From Druceiella hillmani (lineage: Eukaryota; Arthropoda; Insecta; Lepidoptera; Hepialidae): a stretch of 64,000 bases of DNA. A program made the translations under genes and the position numbers. The notes under the pieces are model-generated. The model was not told the origin of the DNA and searched no databases. It saw only the letters and a list, made by a program, of their open reading frames with translations. Where the stretch lies: NCBI GenBank assembly GCA_039881145.1, contig JAYKKI010000004.1:48787501-48851500 (forward strand), read 5' to 3'. Shown in pieces: positions 36,994 through 51,184 of the stretch (the stretch's first letter is position 1; each line of letters opens with the position of its first letter).

Positions 36994-38224
36994 TAACCCT
37001 TGGGATTGAGAGCTTCTATTATATTTATACTGTATTTGGTTAAAATAATAATAAGACAAGTTTAAAAAGATGCTATTGCTGTGGAGTTTCTTACCATTTC
37101 TTCTACACAGATCAACGCCACATAGCTGGCTGAAATGGTGTATACATTACAAAATTTACTTCAATAAGTGATGTATTTCATCCTGCATTGAATAAAAATT
37201 GTTGAGTTTTGACTTTTGTATTTTTGTCTTTTAAGAATATAATAAAACAACTGTAATTACGTGAATCTCTAGTTATGTATTCTTACATAACTAATTAATA
37301 AATTTTCGTCGATGTTATCTCTCAAAAATATCTCACATTTTTGAAATATATTTTCACAGTAATCTTTATCGTACAGTACTTCAAATACATCAACCTACTT
37401 CTAACTTTCAAGGTCCACGTGTGCAATACAAAATAGATCTTTATTTCTTCTAGACCTGTGCATTTGTGCCTGTATTTGAGCATAACACTTTTTGCCTAGT
37501 TTTCCATTTTCCTTGTTTGGACTCTTTATCTCAATGACATACTCATTTGTAAATCCATCAGGTGAGACATCGGCGGAATATCGGTCATTTGCTGTCTAAA
37601 ATAAACCCAGAGTGTTCTATTTTTAAATTTTTCATACGTGTCTCGCGTTTCTTATCTAAGATCATCTTCTAAAAATTTGCCCCTTTTAACAACCGCAGTG
37701 CAGTATCCCCGAATTTTGTAGCTTCGAAGACCACTTCTACAAGAAAAACATCTTTTGATTTGCACTTGGGCACTTCGTGAAATTTTGAGGTCATAATGCG
37801 TCCATTGCGCATCTGAAACCACAGATCGGAATCAGCTTGAGCCATAGTAGTATCTTTTACTTGAGAGCATCTTGACTCAGTCATTTCATGTTTGCAAAAT
37901 TCTATAAATTTCACAGCATAAAGATCCGTACTACTTTTTTTAATAATACCTATTAAATAATGGTTAAATATTTTATTTATTTCAGATTTTTCAGCAATAT
38001 AGTTCATCGGCGAGCCTTTTACATTTAGCTCCCAAAACTTCGGAACAAATTTGTCATAAAAAACAAAATCTTTATTTTGAACTTCTTCATTATGTGTCCC
38101 GAAATTTTTGATCTTTACAAATTTTTACGTTGTACCAATACCTGAAAAAATATAATTTCACTATATTAAATAGTTAATAAATTGTTAATTAATGAATGAG
38201 GGCTAAAATAAAATCATTATAGAC

Positions 38225-38330
38225 CTACATGTCTACCAACCCACATTGGGGCAGCTTGGTAGACTAAGGCCTAAACCCTCTTTAAGAAGGGACTGTGCCT
38301 CAGCAGTGAGGATATTTATGGGTTGTGGTA
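38225..38330 (+). mobile_element. Non-LTR/SINE 3' end fragment
   Basis: CCCACATTGGGGCAGCTTGG, AGACTAAGGCCTAAACCCTC, CTCAGCAGTGAGGATATTTA and TGGGTTGTGG follow the order of a widely seen insect retroelement 3' end (normally GGAGCAGCGTGG followed later by CCCAGCAGTGGGA). It lies in the intron between blocks 2 and 3 of the SWIM-YqaJ relic, on the opposite strand. A 66-codon open frame (38246-38446) over it is not a gene. Confidence 0.5.
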
Positions 38331-38539
38331 TTAGTAAATCGTTAATGAAAACAATGGCTAGGCTAAGTGTGGGCGAAACGCCTTCTTCGAATTTGAGGCT
38401 TAACCCTATGAACTATAATCCTCACAAAATAAGAAGCTCATTTTGACATAATGTTCATTTTCGATTGCACAGCACAGAAAGTGGCTTCTTCAAAACGGGC
38501 TTCTTACTTTGTAAGGACTATAAAACAACATCAAAATTC

Positions 38540-38650
38540 CCGAGTTTTTGAGACCCTCTGAAATCCTCGAAACTCCTGAGACCCTCTAAGTTTTCTAAGA
38601 CCCCCGCAACCTTCTCGATTCTCTTAGACCCCTAAGTTCCCCGAGACCTT
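38540..38650. repeat. Degenerate GAGACCC short tandem repeat
   Basis: Imperfect units around GAGACCCTCTAAG or GACCCCTAAG repeat five or six times. It lies just past the donor of SWIM-YqaJ block 2. Confidence 0.5.
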
Positions 38651-39719
38651 TACTTGAAAGCGCTGATTTTTTCTGGTAATATTTTACAGCAGTCGTTGCA
38701 GTAACGTAAGCGTTGCTTCGACGGTGAAGCAACGTTAAAAATGCTATGGCATGTACTACCACCTTTACTAGCGACACGATCTTCACATTCTACGCACAAA
38801 ACTTCTCTATTTTCTTCATTACATTTTAAAGTACAGTTACATTATTTAGAATGTACTCGATGTTTTGGGGTGATTCGGCATTTTACTGTACAAATATCAC
38901 CTTTTCTTTTAACTTTTACATATCCAATAGGATCGTCGCCGTAGCTGTTTCTAGCCGATCTAAAATAAAATAAACGTAAGTTAACCTATTCACATGAAAA
39001 ATATAAAAAACATGAAAATACACTTATCGACGATAACATCAAAAAGGAAATTGACATGGAAAGTTTAGTTCACCTGACAGAAGGAATTCCTTCTCAGCTT
39101 AACAATCTAAGCTTTACAGGCATAATGATAGTCGCCTACATCCTAATACTAACCCACTTTTGAAAATAATATTTTACAGGTTGAACTTTAAAAGGTTTAG
39201 TACTTCTGGTACATAATGTTTAGGTTAGAATTACTACGATAGTTTCTTGTTACATTACACATTATGATCAAAACATGTACAATACGGTATCGTTTTTATA
39301 GATCCTTCTCTGTTACAAATACGCATTATTTCGTTTCAGATAAAAGTATCAAATTCATGTTCTATCATTATTACCTACATTTTTAAAATACTAGTACTTA
39401 ATGAGAAAAATGTACAGGGAATCAGAAGATTTATGATAAAAACTAAAATTTTATTAAGTTATACTTACTTTTGCATTTTTACTCCTCGCATCACGGTGGC
39501 TAAGGAATCGGAGTAATTTGAAAAATAGTGGACAACCGTCAACCCGTCTATTTTAGGCAAGTATAATATCAATTGTCTTTTTTCAAAACCCTCATCGTCC
39601 TAATCTAATATTATACTTGTAGCACTATTGTCACACTGATTCAGTTAATAAAGTTATTGAGGTCGAACTTAAGGAACATCCGATAGTAATAAACGAGTGA
39701 CACAGTACGGCGAGATCGG

Positions 39720-39745
39720 CCAACACCTACTACAGTAGGTGTTGG
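39720..39745. repeat. 26-bp near-perfect palindrome in GC-rich patch
   Basis: CCAACACCTACT at 39720-39731 and AGTAGGTGTTGG at 39734-39745 are exact reverse complements with AC between. It lies upstream (on the minus strand) of the SWIM-YqaJ relic in a GC-richer patch that includes GGCGCGCCCGCGCC, so it may mark the old promoter region. That role is inference. Confidence 0.7.
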
Positions 39746-40184
39746 AGCGGCGCGTTGTGAAATAACGTCACGCAAGTATGGCGCGCCCGCGCCATATACT
39801 TGGATAAGGCGAAAACTAAAATTATCGCAACTTCAAAACTACTCGCATCATTTAAATGAAACAAAACAGGTGTATTTCTAGACATTTAGGTTATACGGTC
39901 ATAAAGTTTCAAGTGATTTAACGGACCCAGTGATATTCCTCATTCCAAGTCCTTTTTTGTTCTTTGTCTCCCCATCACTTTCATTGCCTGGCATCTTTGT
40001 GAACCTATAAATAAATAAAATCACCAAAAATCAACTTAAACACTGGCGAATACTGGAGAAAAATGTTATAGCGTTACTGCAGGAACGAAATAAAATATTA
40101 TATTCGACCACAGATAAAAATGTGACATATATCCTATCAAAAATCAAAAATGTAACATATAGCTATAAAATAATTAATAAATAC

Positions 40185-40395
40185 CAAATTTGGCTCCTTT
40201 CGAACTCAGGATGAGTTCAAAAGAATTCTCTAAACTCCGACAATCACCCACTGAACATATCATACGTTCACCATACTTAAAAAAATCTTCACACTGACAG
40301 TAAACTTGTCGCGATGGGTCATCATCACGCGGGCATGTACATTTGTCTCTTACAAATGTACTACTTAAATGGCGATAACGATCTCAGCGCCATCT
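40185..40395 (-). pseudogene. Cysteine-rich coding-like fragment (PHD-like?)
   Basis: A - strand frame reads CTCPRDDDPSRQVYCQCED, then FFKYGERMICSVGDCR and SLENSFEL before a stop. The C-x-C, Y-C-x-C and RMIC-x4-C spacing resembles the first half of a PHD-type zinc finger, but the His-Cys second half is missing. It lies upstream of the SWIM-YqaJ relic on the same strand; I cannot tell whether it belonged to that gene. Confidence 0.3.
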
Positions 40396-41079
40396 ATTAT
40401 ACAATGTTCGAATTAGCAACTGACAGTCACTGGATGCCTACTTATAAGAATTAAAAACGTATTTTCTAGTTCAGTGTATTTTTAATTTTTTCTGTAAATA
40501 TTTTTTGTTATAGCTCTCATAAATATAGTTAATTTCACAATTTTTAAATTCCGCAAAGTACTTGCATAGTAGTTGAGAATTAACTGACGCATACAATAGG
40601 TCTATTTATAAATTTTATTTAAAAACTTGAATGTACATAAAGGTGGCGTAGGCATATATTATATGAACTTATTTTGATAGGAGCAATCACTCCCAAACAA
40701 TCAGGTCAATTAAGTCAATAGAATTAGTTGTGCTGTAAACTGTATAATACCTGGTTCCGGTGGAACAATATTCACAAAATAATAAGAAAAAAATATTATA
40801 TAAACATCCGAATACGTTAAGAAACAACAAATCAATTTTATGGATAATATAAGAATTCTTTTTGCTTTGTATGAAGATTTGAAAAGAAATTAACTACTTT
40901 TTAATCATGTTTTTTATTTATATTTTTCTTTAAATAAATACTTTATATTGAAATACTTAATATTAAAAACATAAATTATATTGAAAGAAATTATAAAACT
41001 TTTTTCATATATTATGACGGCGTTTTAATGATATTCAATAAATACCCACAGATACGTACTTATAAATATCGCGTTATAC

Positions 41080-41215
41080 TGAATATTTAATATATTTGGC
41101 GTTAATTTTGTTGAAATTAATTATTACTTAATTTTTATTGATGAAACTACGTGATGTAGTATTATTTCTACTTCACGACCTAGTTTCGTTGTATGATAAC
41201 ATCTTCAAATCGGCT
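41080..41215 (+). mobile_element. MITE family, left-half fragment
   Basis: ATATATTTGGCGTTAATTTT, GATGAAACTACGTGATGTAG and TTCGTTGTATGATAACATCT follow the order of the MITE at 15075-15356. The second arm is absent. Confidence 0.7.
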
Positions 41216-41380
41216 GTCTCTCTTTACGTTTGTCTGAGTGAAGAAAATATGCAACGCGCCCATATGAAAGACCAAAATTTTTCGATTCAATTATGACCTA
41301 AATATTGTATCGTGAATCTAAAAAAAACAGATTGAGCAAAGGAAAAGTTTTAGGGATAAGACAAATTAAAATAATCTAGA

Positions 41381-44225
<2,845 letters not shown>

Positions 44226-45175
44226 AATCTAGACGATCATTCATACACTAAAATGGCATGCTGATGAGTTAGACTTAATATACAAATATAGCTTGTACTT
44301 TACCTCTAAACTTGTAATTATTTTTGGTAACTCAAGTTTTAACCATTCAAAATTACCATCCAAAGTAACATGAATCAGTTTCATGTATATCCCCTAAAAT
44401 TAAAATATTTAGTAATTTGTATTTACTTTTCTTTATATACATTTGATATACGTTTACATATAGTGATGATAAAAGTAAATTATGAAATGAGCTCATGATA
44501 TAAATAATATAATTTGTTATAATAATAACATCTGTCCAAATCGTAAGTGGATTTCGTTATTTCAGCTCGTCCTTTCCAATTTGACTTTTTAAGAATGTTA
44601 TATTACATTTACATACATTTTATATTTTATAATGCATAAATTATTCAATAATTTTGATGCATGCCTATCTCAAAAACCGTGCCATATTTAAATAATTATT
44701 TTGCCATTACTTTATCTGGTTTTAGGGTCATTCCCAGAATTGTTTAATGGGTACACTCATTAAAGTAATTCTAGTTAGATGTAGATGTAGAACAAACTGC
44801 AATATATGTAGAAGAACGTAACGCAAGCAATTCATAGAAAATTAAAACGATGGAACCTATTTCGAATTTGATAATACCATTTCCAAAAAAGAATTGAATC
44901 ACCAATCTTTTATTTCAAAACTTTTATAGCTGTAGAAAATGTATATTTTATATATTGAAATGTTTCATTATTTGTATTCTGAAATGTTTCATTAGTGTTT
45001 TTTTTTATTTTGAGAGGTCTGCTGTAGAAAATGTATTGTACAAAGGCTTAGGAAACAAATAATGATTTGAAAAAGAAAATAACAACCAGAATCGATTAAA
45101 TAATTCATACAAATATATGTAACTGAGCCAGATAAGCCTGAGGATTGAGGCCCCCCAATCGTCTTTTTATTGTAC

Positions 45176-45300
45176 TAATTAATAATAATAGTAATTTTAC
45201 GCAGTAAGACTTCATTTATAATTAAATTATTCCAATATCATATTGCGTAAAATTACTATTACATAGTCATATTGCGTAAAATTACTATTATTATTAATTA
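45176..45300. repeat. 28-bp perfect inverted repeat with internal extra copy
   Basis: 45176-45203 (ending GTAATTTTACGCA) is the exact reverse complement of 45273-45300. A shorter extra copy of the right arm (TGCGTAAAATTACTATTA) starts at 45244. The whole could fold into two alternative hairpins. It may be a MITE remnant. Confidence 0.8.
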
Positions 45301-45449
45301 GAATATTGTATTACTATGTATAGAATAGATAAAAATAAATTTCTGTTTTCTCGCAATTATTTTGATATCGCAATATATAGGATTTCTAATTTGGGTTTAT
45401 TTTAAATTGAAACGTTGTTTATTACTAATGTTAGAGAATCTTTTCATTC

Positions 45450-45620
45450 GGCAAAGATATCTTCGCTAATTGCCCATCTGAAGATGTTGTAATACAACGA
45501 AAGGTTACAACCTAGGTCGTGGTAAAGAACTTAAAGAAAGTAGAAATAATACTACATCACTTAGTTTCATTTAATTGTGAATAATGAATTTCTAAAAAAT
45601 TTACGCCAAATATATTCAAT
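45450..45620 (-). mobile_element. MITE family, half copy
   Basis: Centre and one arm of the family at 9188-9480: GCTAATTGCCCATCTGAAGA, CCTAGGTCGTGGTAAAGAAC, ACTTAGTTTCATTTAATTGT and GCCAAATATATTCAA. The other arm is missing. Confidence 0.75.
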
Positions 45621-45705
45621 ATATAAAATGTTAAATAAAAAAAGAAATCATGCCCTCGTTTTGAAACAGAAACAAGTTGAGTTTAACTTAAAACGATTCA
45701 GTCAC

Positions 45706-45773
<68 letters not shown>
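45706..45773. repeat. (TA)n microsatellite
   Basis: About 30 TA repeats with one AAATA break. The 115-codon open frame running through it begins inside the MITE fragment and is not a gene. Confidence 0.95.
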
Positions 45774-45777
<4 letters not shown>

Positions 45778-46747
45778 GTAAAAGCCACAAAACATGTTTT
45801 AAGAATTTTTGCCTGTCTATCTGTCTGTATGTGTGTTAATTTGTTCTTCAATCACGCGAAATCTAGTCTATGGATTTTGGTGAAATATGGTATGATAATA
45901 ATTTATACATTCGAGCAGCCATAAAAAGCATCCTGACTGGTGAATATTACAAAATTGGTATAGCCAAAGCCATCTATTACCCATTTTAGTTCAAAGAGTT
46001 CAGAGAGAAAAGAAAAAAAATCCAAAAAAAAATACGTAATGACTTCTTCAACCTAATTCCACTCGAACGAAGTCGCGTCGGCATGGCTAGTGATATAATA
46101 AAACTGTTCTTTATGACTCATTTCAATGATACCTACGTACATTATATCACATATAAGTGAAATATATCACATTATAAATGATACAATGAATTTTAATTAA
46201 TTCGCTACTACAACTGTCAAAGACGCGATTCGCTTTGAAGTTGCCATAGCATTCTTTGAGCAATGAAATGAACAAACGTGATCTTTAACAAAGTAAAGAA
46301 GTTAGTGAGTTGCCCCGGTCGAGGCCACCAGGACACAATGGAACGGAATCAAAGTTTTAATTGGCGGCCCGGCTAATTAGGGTAAGAGACTTCGTTCTCT
46401 CCAGTTCCGCGAATCAAATTGGGCCTAAACTTATTACTGTTGCAATTGTCGGGCGAAATACTTGTTTTGCCTTAACTGATACTTTATATAACTTATTTTG
46501 ACAATGGCAAAGGAGTTGTATTTTATTTTTGTGGTACTCAAACAAGATCAACTACGTAAACTTCCGTAAAATAACTATTTCGACTTGGTTTCTGTTTTCG
46601 ACTATCATATCGAAGTTGTAATTTTGAAAAAAAATTCGAAAACAAACATTTGAGCTATTTTTAATTAATATAAAAATAGCTTAAATTATACAACGTACTT
46701 TTACAGTAAAATTGAACGGAAGGAAACGAGCAGTTGAAAGTGTTAGC

Positions 46748-46793
46748 TTTTTTCTATCAATTTAATAACTTCGTATTAAATTGATAGAAAAAA
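46748..46793. repeat. 20-bp perfect hairpin, 6-nt loop
   Basis: TTTTTTCTATCAATTTAATA at 46748-46767 pairs exactly with 46774-46793 around ACTTCG. Confidence 0.85.
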
Positions 46794-46905
46794 TGCAAAT
46801 TGAAAAATATGCGTACATAAAAATGACATGTTAAGAATCTTTGTCTTCTATTAGGAAGCGAAAAAATCTCTTGAATTCATATTTTAAGCGCAATAACAAT
46901 CGATG

Positions 46906-46988
46906 TTTAGACAAAAAAAACTTAAATATGTTTATAATATTTTTATGATATTTTAAGTTTTTTATGTTTTAAGTTTTTTTTGTCTAAA
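46906..46988. repeat. 21-bp perfect inverted repeat, 41-nt spacer
   Basis: Bases 46906-46926 (TTTAGAC, eight A, CTTAAA) are the exact reverse complement of 46968-46988. The spacer itself contains a partial further copy, ATTTTAAGTTTTTTATG. Confidence 0.8.
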
Positions 46989-48705
46989 AAAATATCGTTA
47001 TAATTTTTAAATAATATCGGTTAAATCAAACAAAATCCAAGCGACACAATGAATGAAACCTTCTCTTGCCTTAATATATTTTTATTTTATAAAATGTGAC
47101 CTATTTATATGTCACGTTCCCTCCGAAAATAAGAACAGAAAGTTAAAAGAACATAAGTTCAAGTTCCAAAGTCGCAATACAATATGAGGTCGCTTAAAAA
47201 AAGAGTTTTGGAAAGTCAGCACACTTCTTTTTGAATGTGTCAATTAGTCTTGTAATTTTATCCAAATTCTAGAGCAAATAATTTATACATTCACTATGAC
47301 AAAGCTCCTGCAAGAAATTACGCCCCATTCCGCCCCCTTCAGGCTCTGACTTTGTGATCTGTGACTTTGGCCTTTTTTCCTATTATCAAAGGCCAACTAG
47401 AAGAAAGAAAATTTTTCATCGATGCAGATATTATTATCATGAAATTCAACCTGATCAACTTAGATAAGCTGTATCAGCATAGGTCAAAGAAAAAAAAATG
47501 TAAAATTTGTTCTGTTACTAAACACCTAACTTTTTCAATCCAAAACTACAAAAAATAATCGTCCCTCATTTTTAAAATAATAACATATAATTTTATAAAA
47601 ATGAAATATAATTTATTATATAATTTTCTTGTAATTCTAAGCACACTTCTATATCTATAAATATTTTTAAATTTTTTAATCCAATAATTAAAAAAAAAAG
47701 AGAAGATATCTTGCAAGGCCATTTTCAAAAACAGAACATTCTAAATAATTTACTTCCATGCATTTTTTAGAATTTAGAGCTTTTATTGACACCTGTATCA
47801 CCACTACAAAAATTAAAATGTCAACTTCCCACCTTCATTCTGCAATCCATTTTTATTTTTCGACTTTATCCAAATTATACTTTCTCATCTGAGAAAAAGA
47901 CCATCTTTTAACGACTTTATGTTAAACGATGCAAAAACAGTAGTTGCAAGTTACTAAAAGAAAAATGGGATGTACGCTAATATTTGAATATTGATTCTAT
48001 AAGAATTTTTTCTTCTGACTTAAGGCAGGAAATCGTAAAAAAAATGAACACAATTTTCACTGGCGTCATATTTTGCACGATTTGTCTACGGTGGGAAAAA
48101 GTGTTTAAATAAAGAAATTAAAATATCGACTTATGAAAGCCGTGAAAAAGTTATTTCACTTAATAGTTTTATTGAGTAATTTAAAGAGTTTCATCTTCTA
48201 CGAGGGTCTGTTTTTGATACACCACGAGGAAACATGTTTGTCAGGTAAGTGCGAAACTTAGGAAGAGGTATTTTGTGTCCTCTTCCTCTGAAAGTGGTAT
48301 CACTTCATCATTTCTTGCATAAAAATAATATGTCCTAGCTTTTTAAATGGCGTATATTTCAATCTTAAAAAATGTTAAGTTGCGACACCAACCCTCCCAT
48401 GTGTTATCTATCCTCATTAAATCAGCGCGTACTCACTCAATCATAATGTACGTACAGCCAACTAATTGCAGATCTTGCGCCCGCCGTGGTTTCATTAGTT
48501 TCTGACTTATACGGTTGGGGTAGGTAGCCTTTTGTTGTATAGCAACACATATCAATAAACATATTGGATTTTGGCAGCTTGCCAAGCGCACTGTTCAGTT
48601 TATTATTTACTCTCGCCAGGTAATATTTGTCTCTTATTTTCTCTTTGGCATGATTATTTATGATATCTCTACTGACATTTATTTATTTAGTGTAGACTAA
48701 TATAT

Positions 48706-48765
<60 letters not shown>

Positions 48766-48781
48766 GTATATAAATATATAC
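48706..48781. repeat. (TA)n microsatellite
   Basis: About 33 TA repeats with terminal interruptions. Confidence 0.95.
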
Positions 48782-49104
48782 ATTTTGATAACTTATAATC
48801 AAATGAGCAACCTCTTCACATTGAGCAAAATAAGAATAATAACTTGCTGTATGGGACCACATAGAAAAAGAATCTAAGTGGATTAAGGTAGGGATAAGTT
48901 TTTCAGACTATTTCTGGAAACATAAATTTACTATGCATTTCGTATATCAGAGTTAAGTGTGTTCCTGAGTTTGGCAGCACACTCAGGAAAATGTACCCAA
49001 ATAATATGTTTGAGTCTATGTTTTTTGGATAAAAAAGGAGGGGGGATTCAGAATGCAAAGTCATGGACAGCTATTGATTTTAATCTAGAATTAATTTAAG
49101 AAAT

Positions 49105-49128
49105 TATATATATATATATATATATATT
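49105..49128. repeat. Short (TA)n microsatellite
   Basis: Eleven to twelve TA repeats. Confidence 0.9.
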
Positions 49129-49971
49129 TTAAAATACCGATAAAAGGCAATATAATATTATAATAACATTCAACAATAAGTATTCCAATAAATACAATTT
49201 AATTGTTCTATAAAACTAATAAAAATAATATTATAATTATTTAAAACTAACTTTTTTGTGTCTTTTTTATTTTTAGATGACCAATGTCAAACATTTTTAA
49301 CGGCACCTAAATCGGTTTTAAAATCTTGCTTATTTTTCCAAATTTAACATCCACAGCATTAATTTTTAAGCTAAGACCAAACTAAACGTTCAAAAAATAT
49401 TTCTATGCTATTTTCTAGAACAAAAATAAGATAGCAAAAATTGGCACTCCAAACCGAAAACAGAAACAAAAATTGGAAAAAATCAATACTAGCACACATC
49501 ATAGATTATTTTAACTGTATTTTTAGTCTCCTCTTGTTTTATTTTCTCTAAAGTCTATTTACGTATACTTATGCTTGTGGCATCATTCCAACTTCATACT
49601 ATATTGTAGAGCTAACTAATGATAATAGTAATTCAGAGTGACCGAGCCAACAATAAGCGCAAAAATATTTCAATATGTATTATAAAATTATTATAATTTA
49701 TACAAAAAGGCTAAACGTTAATTTTGAAAAAAGTTAATTATGAAAATTTTCAATTTTATAAACGTTTAGTATCTTTAAAATAATTTTCAAAGACGTAAAT
49801 TATTACTTATAGTAATCATAATCATTCACACAAATAATCTTGACATAACATCACGACAGTAAATAAAAATGGTTTTATAATCAATTTATATTATCATGTT
49901 ATACTTATAACTTTTAGTTAGACTATGATGGTTGAACTATGATTAAACTATGACTGCAACGCATGTTTCAG

Positions 49972-50106
49972 AGTCTCCTAAAGCCAAATGCATACATCGT
50001 GACGCAAGGTCCGACGGAGGAAACAGTCACCGACTTTTGGCGCATGATATGGCAGGAGCGTGCAGCCGCCATCGTGATGCTCACCAAGACCTTTGACTTC
50101 ATTAAG
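49972..50106 (+). CDS. RPTP exon C: PTP domain core
   Basis: A 135-bp exon has acceptor GCATGTTTCAG and donor GTAATTTG (50107). It encodes 45 residues in phase 0 at both ends: [28 protein letters not shown] and [25 protein letters not shown] and IVML are invariant PTP-domain motifs that form the core next to the active site. The catalytic HC-x5-R loop and WPD loop lie further downstream and were not found in the window. The reading is intact, with no stops. The exact receptor class is open; a Ptp36E- or Ptp99A-type insect RPTP are guesses only. Confidence 0.92.
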
Positions 50107-50244
50107 GTAATTTGTTCATTTTCTTATTAAACCAACGAGCAATTTTAATTTTTCATCTACAGATACAGGAGATTCAGTTTATCTCCAATCTAATATGCGT
50201 CATGTAAAATCATCATTTATGAGCTTTCAGAAATGCACAATAGA

Positions 50245-50700
50245 GAAAATGGAGTAGCCATTTTGAGAATTGTTTTGATATGGTATGGAAGAACTTTTAA
50301 TGGGACAGCCATTTTGAGAATTCTTTTGATATGGTATGGAAGAACTTTTAATGGGACAATCATTTTGAGAATTGTTTTGATATGGTATGGAAGAACTTTT
50401 GATGGGACAACCATTTTTAGAATTGTTTTGATATGGTATGGAAGAACTTTTGATGGGACAGCTATTTTGAGAATTCTTTTGATATGGTATGGAAGAACTT
50501 TTAATGGGACAGCCATTTTGAGAATTGTTTTGATATGGTACAGAAGAACTTTTAATGGGACAGCCATTTTGAGATTTCTTTTGATATGGTATGGAAGAGC
50601 TTTTAATGGGACAGCCATTTTGAGAATTCTTTTGATATGGTATGGAAGAACTTTTAATGGGACAGCCAATAGAGAATTCTTTTGATATGGTACGAAAGAA
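50245..50700. repeat. 51-bp minisatellite, about 8.7 copies
   Basis: The unit includes TGGTATGGAAGAACTTTTAA and TGGGACAGCCATTTTGAGAA followed by TTGTTTTGATA or TTCTTTTGATA. Because 51 is a multiple of three, stop-free frames run through it on both strands (50233-50685 on +, 50217-50753 and 50227-50703 on -), each with a 17-residue repeat. It begins about 140 bp after the exon C donor and is therefore intronic. I treat these frames as artefacts. Confidence 0.9.
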
Positions 50701-51084
50701 CATGCGTTAAGAAAGTATTTGGAAAAAAAATATTGTGTCTCACAATTATTCACTATAAAAAAAATTTATTTAAAAAATTTCATACTTGGATTATTTTGTT
50801 CGCGCGGGAATGCGTTTTAACTTTTTTCTTTCACTTAATTCACTTTTTCTTTCCTCACTAAGCAATTAATACACAATTATAAGCACAATTTCAAGTAAAT
50901 TATTAAGTATAATAAAAATATAAATAAATTCAGTTATCAAACATTAACTGTTTTGTTAACTTTTCATTTTTAACAATATGCATTGGTATTGGTATATTTT
51001 GAACAATACATAGTGCTTGTATAAATTTTTGGGCGTGCGTGTGAGTGGGCGTAATCCTTTTCGCTTACTCAATTCTGAATCTCT

Positions 51085-51112
51085 TAGGTTTGTTTATATA
51101 TATAAACAAACC

Positions 51113-51114
<2 letters not shown>
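51085..51114. repeat. 30-bp perfect palindrome beside (TA)n
   Basis: TAGGTTTGTTTATAT is followed directly by its exact reverse complement with no loop. A (TA)n array starts next to it, so a cruciform or replication-slippage origin is possible. Confidence 0.85.

Positions 51115-51181
<67 letters not shown>
51115..51181. repeat. (TA)n microsatellite
   Basis: About 32 TA repeats adjoining the 30-bp palindrome. Confidence 0.95.

Positions 51182-51184
<3 letters not shown>

Larger units (their letters stand above)
37400..39590 (-). pseudogene. Decayed SWIM zinc finger + YqaJ-type nuclease gene, introns kept
   Basis: Three exon-like blocks lie on the - strand. Block 1 (39469 to about 39590) reads VVHYFSNYSDSLATVMRGVK and ends at a GTAAGT donor. 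Block 2 (about 38654-38959) follows a TTTTATTTTAG acceptor, rejoins the frame as SARNSYGDDPIGYVKVKRKG, and continues with a SWIM-type pattern: CNCTLKC, CVECEDRVASKGG and, one frame over, HAIAFLTLLHRRS. Block 3 (37400-38141) holds LWFQMRNGRIMTSKFHEV and, after shifts, ISADVSPDGF, VIEIKSP and AQIQAQMH. These are the YqaJ/lambda-exonuclease-like motifs with acidic and E-x-K catalytic positions. Multi-copy insect proteins of this SWIM-YqaJ build are known, though their role is unclear. Stops and frameshifts mark this copy as dead. Confidence 0.75.

Noticed and set aside
48185..48243. Exon-like block (stop-free SFIFYEGLFLIHHEE) ending at a GTAAGT
   Set aside because: It is 58 bp in a phase-0 intron, so inclusion would break the phosphatase frame, and it has no PTP similarity and a weak acceptor.
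50245..50700. CRISPR-like regular repeats
   Set aside because: Units are contiguous without unique spacers and the context is an insect intron.
50217..50753. 178-codon minus-strand frame with 17-residue repeats
   Set aside because: Explained fully by a 51-bp minisatellite; parallel frames on the other strand and frame are equally open.
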